A stretch of DNA of 20,840 nt from Ophiothrix spiculata (taxonomy: Eukaryota > Echinodermata > Ophiuroidea > Amphilepidida > Ophiotrichidae). Both the position numbers and the translations under genes were made by a program. The DNA lies in the NCBI GenBank assembly GCA_000969725.1, contig JXSR01S018702.1; one strand, written 5' to 3'. Positions 1 to 10,200 of this stretch are shown piece after piece (position 1 is the stretch's first letter; every line of letters starts with the position of its first letter). The notes beneath the pieces are model-generated. The model was not told where the DNA came from and searched no databases. It saw nothing but the letters and a program-made list of their open reading frames with translations.

Positions 1-1137
1 TTATATTCTTGGATTCGTTGCCACATACTGTCAAAAATTGTCATTTTGCTACTAGATATATGTTTTGAAGTTCAAAAATTAACCAATTACACTTTCAAAT
101 AGTAAAAAAATCAGGATTTGGACATTTGACCAGTGTGGATGTAACATTGACACCGTCCAAACACTATGATTAAAAATGCAATTTTTTTCAAAATTGTGTT
201 TTTTAAACGGGCAGTAGTAAGTGAATTATGCCGGTTACCAAGGTGCCTTATGAAATAAAGAACCATGGTGAGAGTTACATCAATAGTAATGCCAAAATTT
301 ATTAAACCTAAACTTTTGGTAATCTAATGTTACATAGTGAATAGAATATCTAAATTTCATGTCCTAAAATTATTTTTCCTCAGCTTAAATTGAAAACAAC
401 TATATTTTTATGATAATACTGTAATATTGACCATAATTCATAAAGGAGTAGAGTAAAATAACCCTTCAAACAGTTCAAAATGAAGGTATTTTTGTAAAGA
501 TTTGGTGTCAATGTTACATCCGCACTTTTTGATAAGGGTCGTCAAAATACATAGACTGACAAACATCATATTTATGAACTATCTTAAATTTCAAAGTAGA
601 GGAATTAAACTGACTAAAAATTGTGTTTAATAAGTTCACAAAGCATTTTGAAAATTTCCCTTTCATGTCACACTTTGTTGCCCAACCCGGTGGAGTGACC
701 CATATATATATATATTGGCAATATAATTTGTTTACAACTTTAACTTGAAAGAATAAAATAAATTTGAGACATTTGGCATAAATTGTAAAACATTCCACAG
801 TAAGATCATGCCAGTTACAATGGATATATATATATGCTAATTCAGTACCTGCATCTCTGCCTAACTAAAATTGCAGTACATGTATGTGCATTACAGATCA
901 ATTGCAAGCTACTTCCTTTTCCCCTGGAGAAATCCTGCAGAAATAAGCAGACGACCAATTCTCTTGCATAACTTAAGGCAGTATCTACTATGTCAAACAT
1001 ATGTACATACGACTCATTAGCATGGGATTGGATTGAAGTAAAATTGCATGCTTAATGGAAGTATCTGCTATGCTTTATGATGAATGCACACACTGCATTT
1101 TTACTTTGTAATAAGGCAGATCTGACAGAATACATAC
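1..1137 (-). other. FBXL4 intron, left edge (partial)
   Basis: The donor is GTATGT just below the LRR exon; the acceptor is outside the window. The sequence is AT-rich non-coding DNA. It contains a 22-nt inverted repeat (133-154 and 504-525) and a short (AT)n run at 702-715. I see no further exon homologous to FBXL4 and no opposite-strand gene. Confidence 0.8.
133..525. repeat. Inverted repeat pair, possible foldback element
   Basis: GTGTGGATGTAACATTGAC at 133 onward (arm 133-154) reappears in reverse complement at 504-525 with one mismatch in 22. The inner sequence is only weakly complementary. It may be the remains of a small TIR transposon of about 390 bp; no target-site duplication is visible. 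Confidence 0.45.
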
Positions 1138-1247
1138 CTGGTAAATGCTTCCGTTGACAGCATGCCCCAGTCACCACACCAGGATAAACTCAGCCTCTGC
1201 AGTTGGCTACATCTATCTAACAAGCCATCTAAGGTACTGTCAGTCAC
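1138..1247 (-). CDS. FBXL4: FBXL4 exon (first leucine-rich repeat)
   Basis: The exon is 110 nt with acceptor TTTCTATCAG and donor GTATGT; phase 0 in, phase 2 out. It encodes VTDSTLDGLLDRC, then SQLQRLSLSWCG and MLSTEAFT. The L..L.LSWCG spacing is the cysteine-containing LRR type found in FBXL proteins, and it aligns with the vertebrate stretch LSDTSLEFL..RC...WLNLSW. The next exon, expected to continue with an RFL-like sequence, is not in the remaining 1137 bases, so that intron is longer than 1.1 kb. Confidence 0.93.
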
Positions 1248-4200
1248 CTGATAGAAATATCAACATTTGGAATTTGAAATCGAGTCTAAAATGTAGACCT
1301 ACAAAGAATTAAACTTAAAGTAAAGTGCAAAAAATATAATTGGAATATAGAAATGAGAAAAAAAAAGAACCTTAGGAATGTAGAAATGCTACTGAGGAGT
1401 GGGAGCACAATATAAAGTATAGTAGTCTCACCACACTTGTTTTCATGATCCCTTTAATTTAGCCACTAAAGATAGTTTTGATTTTTTTGTGGATAATATT
1501 AAAGGCCTATAGTCAGCTTTTTTCTGGGGGGAGACTTTTGGTTTATTCAGAGTCCATAGATATGCATTACACGACGTCAATCGACGCGCAGTCCTTTGCA
1601 TGGAGTATTCCTGTGTACAGCAGGTGTAAAGACTGCGCGTTGATGGGCATCGATAGATGTATATCGACAAGACTCTGAATAAACAATTAAACGCATCTAC
1701 TATCTTGGTATACATGGAAAATCAAAATATGACTATACCAATTTTAGTCAAAAACTTAAGAGATTTGATTGTGCCTTTATTTATATTTTGGTATTATTAT
1801 GCTAAAAATTGATAATTTGTCTCATGTTCCTTGATATTTTCACAATTCAATGCGGTATTCGATGATTTTTTTAAAGGAAAGTTCGCCTTGTAATTCTTTA
1901 ACGTTTTCATAAAATTTCTTTGTTCAGATGCACACTCTGGTCTTCTCATAGAACATTATCATCTTTTGGGTTTCTGAAAGAAAAAGTGTCTCAATTCAGG
2001 GATTTTTTGTCAATTTTAATGAAAATATAAAAGAAATCTCATGAATTAAAATTCATGTTCAGCATTTTGGTCATCTGAGACGTGCAGTGAAAATCCAATG
2101 CGGAGGGATCATGAGACAAACAATCAATTTTTTAGGCTTATGTTGCTTGATTTTTGTAAATAACTACGTACTTTTTAGGGTTTCTGTAATAAGATAATCT
2201 CTATCTCATAGTTGATGATTGTACTATTGTTAATGGTAAACATATTGTAAATACCAGGCCCGTAGCCAAGATTTTTTCAAGGGGGTGCCAATTTTCAAAA
2301 AGGGGACCTTTTGGGGCAAATTTTTTTGTTTTGGTCAACCCTAAACACATTTTAGTGGTTTTGACAAAGGTAACAAAAAAAGTTTTCAGTAGTTCTCCAA
2401 TCATTTTTGTGTAATATTTTATTTTAAGAAACGACCTACATTTACATGTTTTGGTGCTTTAGGTGTTCTTTTGGTGGACATTAAGGGATTTTTTTTGGAC
2501 CTTCTTTGTACATTATCAAATTTGGAGGGTGGTGTGACACCCCACCGTATCCCCTGGCTAGGGGCCTGGTAAATACTGTATGATACTTTATTATGAATAT
2601 TGTATAATATGTTTTGTTGCTAAAACATGTACACAATGAGTGTCTGCTTGCAAAGCAGTGCTTGTCACTGAGGCTTGGTCCCGTTATGCCCATGATGCAT
2701 CGCGAAAGCATGATCTGATGCGTAGCAAATGAGAAATCATTGGAGATGCTTTCCCGATATCTCGGTGATGTCTTGACATTGTCTTGATCATGTCTTGAAC
2801 CTCTTTTCCAAGCAAACATTGTGAAAGCTTCAGCGATGTTTTCCAGATGCAACGGGATTTAATTGCAAAAGCATCGGGAGCATGATAGTGGAACCAAATC
2901 AAAGTAGATGAAGAAAGAATGAATATTATACTGTATAAGTGGTTTATTTCACGCTACATTAATTTTCATGTTTTTGCGCTCAATTCGTCTAGCGCGAAAA
3001 TAAACGTAGCGCGGAAAGTGGTATGTACCAGGTGTCCCAAAAAATGGTTACATGTAGACAAATGACCGTGTGCTAAAACTATAGCAGTTAGATAAACAAA
3101 ACTTTGCACACATTGTATAACAACCCTCTACTAGACACCTGTTAAATTGTGATATCACAACGTTATTTATTTTTGAGTTATTAACAAAAGTAGATACCTA
3201 TGTCAGAAACGCGTTTGTTCACAATTCAACAAAATCGGAAGCATGTTCGTTTGATGTAATTTTAACCCTCGTTCAACCCACTGTAAACTTGAAATTGACA
3301 TGTCCAAAGTTAGGTTGTTGCATACCATGGTATAGGATAGAATCTCTTCTTCCCATTGATACCAAAATCATGAAAATTTGACTAGATGTTACGTAATTAT
3401 GACGTCATGAATTACTACAGGTCTGAAAATTATGTCGAGATCTGATTTTGGGCAAAAATGGCAACCGAGTCAAAATTTTGCTATTTCTGTTATTTCTAAA
3501 TGTCGATCAGACTTTTGCTACTATAAAAGAAAAGAAAATTATAATCTAAACATGACCTGTAAGTTTAATATATTTTTTTTCAAGTTTGCAGTTTAAACAT
3601 TTAAAGAATTAATGTTACCCATGAAAATTTTATTGGCTTTAAGCGTATTTATCAAGTTTCGCGCCAAAACTTGATTGACAGGTTCAATATAAACAACGCA
3701 TTCTGGAATGCATAGAATGTAGGTATCCGTAATTTGCATAATAGGTATACTAAAAGAGAGTTCAATTATTATTCAATTAAAATTGTATCAACTTTGGTTT
3801 AATATAAAGTCTGATCATGATCATTTAGAAAAAAATGCACATTGAAATACCACAAACGTGTATGCTTAATATTTTGTTGAATTTTGAACAAACACGTTTC
3901 TGACATAGGTATCTACCTTTGTTGATAACTCAAAAAGTAATAAGACTGTGATATCAAAATTTAATGGGTATCTAGAAGAGGGCTGTAATATAATTTTGTG
4001 TAAAGTTTCGTTTTTCTAACTACTAAAGTTTTAGCACACGGTCATTTTTCTACATGTAACCATTTTTTGGGACACCTGGTATATACGCATGTTAAATAAA
4101 TCACAAGCATGAAAATTAAAGCGCGAAAAATGATTCAAAATAGCTCAGAAATAGACTTACGCAGAAATCACTGAGCGCGAAATATTGGCGTTTACAGTAA

Positions 4201-7200
4201 TATATGCCACAGAATGATGGCTTTTGTTACATGATTCAAATTTTAAAACAAAATGAATTTAATTGCATTGTAGCTATGTGTGTTAATTAAGCGATAATGC
4301 TACTGCATATTTGACTACCACATTTGCTGTGAGTTTTGTTAAAAATGAGGAATAAATTCAATTTAATAATTTAAACTTGCAACTAGATTTATGACATGCT
4401 AATATAATTTAAAAATTACATTTTGATATTCATTCTGATATTTGTTACCAAACAAAATGCACCAAAGCAGGCAGGCGGACAGCTCAGTATTATGCAGTTC
4501 AACAACAAAATTCTAAAAGCATTTTAGAATCAAACTGAACATCATCAAATACAAGCCTACGAATATATAACATTTCCAACACCCATTGAACTAATATCTG
4601 TTGTGTCTTATTATTTCACTATCTATAACTCTTATAATGTTAAATTTTGGTAGTGAAATGTGTATTTTTTAATATCTGTCACTTTAACATATTGTTTTAT
4701 ATGAAAATAAATTAATTTGATTTATATGATCATATTGTTTATTCTATAAATTGCTTCTTAAACTTATTAGTTTGGTTTAGTTTAGTTTAGTTTATTCTAT
4801 CTTTATTCTGGCATACTCTTTCAATACAAATGTACTGGTCTCCCAAAAGGTCCAGAGAAATATTACATACATATACAATTACAAAGAATGATATTTACAA
4901 AAATATAAATGTTTGTATATTTAAATGAAAAGAAACAAAATATTACACATATACAACTGCCAGCTGAGTACTGAAACTAAATGTTCCAAAATTTAATTAA
5001 GTTGACTGCAAAGTAGATGTACAACATGACTTTTTCAAGAATGTCATTTTTGACTATTGACCAATGCTATTTTATTCATGTGTATTGAAAGATAAAGATG
5101 CAATATATTCACTATTTTCTTTTCTTTTGTTGATTTTACTTAAATTTTGCAATATGAATGTGTACAAAGTAATTACCTTGGTTCATAAATAATTTAAAAA
5201 AATCGATAATCAGAAATTATTACTCTGGACATCAACATCTCGTGCAAAAATTGAGGTTCACAACATCAAAACCTAGCTGAAGTTGATGGTATTGTCCTCA
5301 CATCAGTATGCTCCATATAAAAAATTTTGGTTGACCGCGTGCTGAAGTTGGAGTTGTCCACACTCACAAGGCGGAGCCGAATGAGTTGGACAACTTAGAC
5401 TTCAGCACAAGGTGCAATATTTTTGTACAATTTCACGAGGGCCAAGTAAAGAGCAGTTATTAATCTATTCATACACGACAATGATAAGAATATTATTGTA
5501 ATTAAAGAAATTTTTGCTATTTCAATAAAACATAGAAAATACAACCATCCATCGTCCCATGTTAATCATTGTAATTTAGATTGACCTTTCTTTTAAAATG
5601 AAACTTGCCATACAAGTGCAAGCATGTTACGCATACGCATACATGGATTTGTACAACGCACTACACGATACGTAACGTGCAATTAGATTAATGAATACAT
5701 ATAAGTTACAAACTGTCAAATTAGATTTACAATTTCTGCGCGTACTTAACAGTGAGTGTATGAATTTTCTACAATATACATTTTGCAACTATTATCATGA
5801 GACCTACCTTGTGCCAGTATGGTTGTAAGTCCAGCTCCATGAATTGCAAAGCATCATAACAAAACTGCTTGAAGAGCTTGCAGGTTCCAGCTGCTTTGCA
5901 TAAATCGGACACCTCCAAGTGATTAAAGATCAGCTGAACAAGCTCGCCCTAAAAAATAGGAAAATGAGGGCATATGTGACCAGATATTATCAATTAGGTT
6001 CCAAAAAATGATTTGCCATTTTGCTTCTATCTCGCAATTTTCCACCAATTGTGCCTAACACCCTGAAGAAGCTGCAACGCCGGTATGACATTGGTATGAC
6101 ACCGGTGAATGCTTGCGATGCCCGGTCAGACGCCGGTGGTTATGTGACCATAACTGAAGACATCGTATACAAAACGCAAGGTTTTAACTCGGAATTAAAT
6201 TCTTGCAGCATTCTTCCGGAGTCTCTACGGTTGACAGACACCGGTCAGAACACCGGTCGGACACACGGCCGGTGTCCGAATGTAAAATATCAACATTAGT
6301 TTGTGTGCTTTGTAAGAATGTCAAGATTTCATAGCAATTTTAAGCTGAAATAACAAAAAATTGGTGTAAATTTCTGTGAGACATGTGTACAATTGAAAAA
6401 AATATCATAATTTTTGACAAAATAGTAAAAATTTGTGACGGGTTGACAAACACGTGTAAGAGTGCAAATTGTTGTGTGCTGTCCATTACAATCCCTCGGT
6501 AAAGTTGTATGGCCCTTGGTCAATTGTATTTTGTTGCATCTGGTAATAGAACATTTTCAGCTTTACATCCTTAATTGTACAAAAGAATGCCCATGAAACC
6601 AAGAACATTTGAGGTATAGATTTTATCATTTCATACACATTCTAATTTCAATAGTTTTCAAATATTTTGGGAGTTGAAATGATACCAGTGGTCGATTTCA
6701 CTAACATTAAAACGCAACGTTAATGCATCGTAAGACCGAACACATCATTCTCTAATCCCAAATTCACGATCACCTTTTGGCTCATCGCAAAGTTGCGATG
6801 TGTTGGAATTTTCCCTGTGAAATACCCTATTCACTCGTCTAATTCAACTATTTTCCATCTGACAATCTCCTTAAATAAATAAAATCCCCATTTTCAAAAG
6901 TTTGACAAATAGTCATACTCTATGACCGACACTTCATTTAAATTATTTAAACAATTTTTGGCACGCTAGTATGAAAGCGCTCAACTGTAACGTGATCTAA
7001 ATTCCAAAAACGAGTAGTTGAATTGGACGAGTGGATACGGTACCTTGAGACACATCACACGCTTGCAAAGGGTTTTTATGTCTTTGTAAAATGCAGTCTA
7101 GCTGCGCACTGAACGCATCGCAGCTACGATGCATCGCTATAGTGAAATCGACCACTGATGTGTTGCCAGGAGTTTTAGGAAGGTATGAACAATTTCAAAT

Positions 7201-10200
7201 CCATAGAAGTCTCAATTCTATCAGCATGTAACTTAATTTCCATGTAGTTTTACTTAATCTCAAAATAACAATGCTAACTTTTCTGAAGGTTCATAGTGAC
7301 CAGTCATATACAGGAAGAGTCAAATTAAAGTGTAATCAAAGGAGGATTTTTTTTGCAGGAAATCTGTTTATGTTTATCAACTTTAATTATAGTTGATAAA
7401 TTGCATATTTAATCAGCTTTCATGAGAATTTTCATTTGTTGAAATTGACTGATATATTCAAAAGTTACAGCTGTTTAAGTATAGGTACCCAATTTTGATG
7501 TCGAACTGACAAATTTGCTCCAACATGTCCCCTTTACTGTACAGCAGTGGGTAATATCTTGACTGTGCATTGATGAACTTGACGCTGCATTCAAAATGTT
7601 AAACGAGCATGCACTGTGCAGAGATAATAAAGAGGATTCAATGATGCAGATCAAAGTACTGATGGTCATTCAAGATATCAGTGCACAATCTTGACAATTA
7701 ATGCCAGGAGATATAGATCATGGTGCAACATTGTAAATTAACTACTGGCACTGACATTCTGTTGCAATTAAGAATCATCATGATCAGATTCATAGTCTGG
7801 TTGAAGGTCGCCATCTGTTTTGTCTGTAGTTTACAGATGCCAACCAGGTCCCATCACCTCAGGCTATTTGAAATATTGTTTATAAGCTTAAGGCCATGCA
7901 ACTCTTCATACCAGAAACAAGGAAGGCTCGGGAATATCCCAATCCGGATGATTCCACAAAACAACAACCGAATTAGAAGAGCTTTTTTGAGAGATCTGAA
8001 CATTATCTCAAGAGTCAACCCACTACCCGATTTTTCACAATATACATTCAATAGCCTATTGTTTTCTTGTTATTTTATTTCCATAGGGATTCCTATTATC
8101 CTATCATAACAATTGAATGAGACAATAGCCTTTGTTACCAGTACGCACATAAACTATAAATAGCATAGTTTATTTGCCGTTCAAATTGGGTATCTCCATT
8201 CAAATGACTATAACTTTAGAATTCTTTGTCTGATTCCAACACAATAAAATTTCTACTAAAGCTAATGAAATAGGACATCTCAGGAACAATTTTGCAAAAG
8301 AATAAAAGGAATTGTTATATAAAATCATTGATTAGATTACACTTTATTTTGACTCACCCTGTATATATAGGATACAGCATGGTTCCATGACCAAAGGTCT
8401 ACATAATTATAGGTCTATACTCTATAAATCTTGAAGTATGCAACAAGCAGTCGATTAACACACATAAACCAATATGACCATAAAGTGTATTAGTCTGTAT
8501 TTTTCAAATCATAACCACATACCCAATCTTGCTGAATATTCAAATGAACTTATGTTCAATGTAAGTTAGTTCAATGATTGTCCATGTGGTAGCAACAACT
8601 TGAAACTTAGCCGAACATAATACCAAAATCATGAACATGTATCAAAATATTATTAAATACGCATTGATTTGTCCTTGATCAATCCTAATCAATCATTACT
8701 AGTCTCTTACACAATACAAAACTACCAATTCACAATGTTGCAGAATACAAGGGACATGCTATTTATCTATTAACAGAGTCTGATTGCTTGTTGCATACTT
8801 TAAGGTTTATATAGAGTATACAAATACATCAATGCATATGGCCCATTATTCAATTTGTGGTTATGCCCCTGGTCGGAAAGACAAATCTAATGCTTACCGG
8901 CAGGTTATCAAAGTACCCGTTGCCTGTGGATGGCAGGTCATCCTCTGCTGGTGTTTCTTTGGTGACATCGTCTTTGATTGACAGCTTCTTGAGATGGTTA
9001 ATGTAGGCTTCATCCACATCTACAGTAGAGATAAAGGTGGTTAAATTTAACATAATGCTTCGTTGTGACCAAGGGCTGTAGTACTTTAAAGCTATAATGA
9101 TGTGGTCATACTTTCAAAATCGATGGTGCACCCTATTTGATGTTACCAATAATCGATATAATGAGATTCAAAGGGAACAATCAACTACACTATTACTTAG
9201 CAATTCAGATTGCACCAGGTGCACTACCTCTGGCAAACTATTACTTAGCAATTCAGATTGCACCAGGTGCACCACCTCTGGTTACACTATTACTTAGCAA
9301 TTCAGATTGCACCAGGTGCACTACCTCTGGTTACACTATTACTTAGCAATTCAAATTGCACCAAGTGCACCACCTCTGGTTACACTATTACTTAGCAATT
9401 CAGATTGCACCAGGTGCACTACCTCTGGTTACACTATTACTTAGCAATTCAGATTGCACCAGGTGCACTACCTCTGGTTATACTATTACTTAGCAATTCA
9501 GATTGCACCAGGTGCACTACCTCTGGTTACACTATTACTTAGCAATTCAGATTGCACCAGGTGCACTACCTCTGGCTACACTATTACTTAGCAATTCAGA
9601 TTTTATTGCCCTGCAATTCACTTCATTTGCCCATTTTCTTAGTAAAATTGTTGATAAAGCTGGAAATTTTGGTTAGCATAGATGGTGATTTTTAAGGTTC
9701 AGACAGTCTAAATATTGCCATTCTGTGTTTTGCCTACATTGTGCAACATCATGTGTGCATGACCTAATGACGATTGATTTCAATGATGCAATTTTAATCT
9801 TTATTAAATGAAGGTCTGACCCCAATCACCTGAAAAGTGTGGTTTTCATTCTTAATCCAATGAAGCAATATTTAGGGCAATCTACCCGGAGTGGAGATCC
9901 AGATGCATGCGCATCTCTGAGATCTGCATCTCTGTAGACCACTTACAGGTACGCATGTAAGCAGAGTGCTGTACAGCATATCCGGATCTGATGCCTGTGT
10001 AGCCACAGTCTTCTGCAAAGCAGCTTATGAAGATGCGTATTCATCTGGATTTGCACTTCCTTGTGGATTGCCCTTTTCTGGATGAATACAGGGTCTTACT
10101 TGATTAATAATATTTTTCAAGTAAAATGAAAATCAAAAGGCTGTGATTGAGGTTCAGCATAGTGATGAAATGCTAGTCACATGACCATCTGCTAGGGCGG

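Larger units (their letters stand above)
1248..5807 (-). other. FBXL4 intron, 4560 bp
   Basis: Donor GTAGGT at 5807, acceptor ATCAG at 1248. It holds the elements at 1541-1684, 2254-2569, 2675-2897 and 2929-4199, the LINE-like tail at 4771-4860 and the hairpin at 5339-5408. The stretches 4200-4770 and 4870-5330 are AT-rich with nothing recognisable. Confidence 0.85.
5949..8897 (-). other. FBXL4 intron, 2949 bp
   Basis: Donor GTAAGC, acceptor TTTTTTAG. It contains the CCGGT-rich patch (6068-6283), the foldback at 6686-7157 and the long-TIR element at 7311-8361. Nothing recognisable in 6300-6680 or 8370-8890. Confidence 0.85.

Noticed and set aside
898-934. Possible alternative last exon of FBXL4 (minus strand): a CTGCAG acceptor, in phase with the LRR exon, followed by 12 codons (ISPGEKEVACN) and a stop.
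   Set aside because: The phase fits, but the peptide does not resemble any FBXL4 sequence and would remove the remaining LRRs. An AG acceptor with a short frame is expected by chance in 1.1 kb.
2481-2902. Overlapping minus-strand frames of 123 and 72 codons.
   Set aside because: They run across element ends and show no family motifs.
4776-4794. Telomere-like repeat (TTTAG)n.
   Set aside because: Only three or four pentamers, not the animal TTAGGG; better explained as a LINE tail.
6021-6299. 92-codon plus-strand open frame.
   Set aside because: No domain, no splice or start context, and its composition follows the CCGGT-rich patch. It lies in an intron of a gene on the other strand.
7720-8109. 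129-codon plus-strand open frame inside the 1051-bp element.
   Set aside because: No DDE/D motif, helix-turn-helix or other transposase likeness. A minus-strand frame overlaps it, and the end crosses into the TIR.
9097-9346. Open frames with repeated peptides (LLLSNSDCTRCTTSG type).
   Set aside because: They are translations of the 49-bp minisatellite, which shifts frame each unit.
9186-9602. CRISPR-like array.
   Set aside because: Units are contiguous with no unique spacers, and the setting is a eukaryotic intron.
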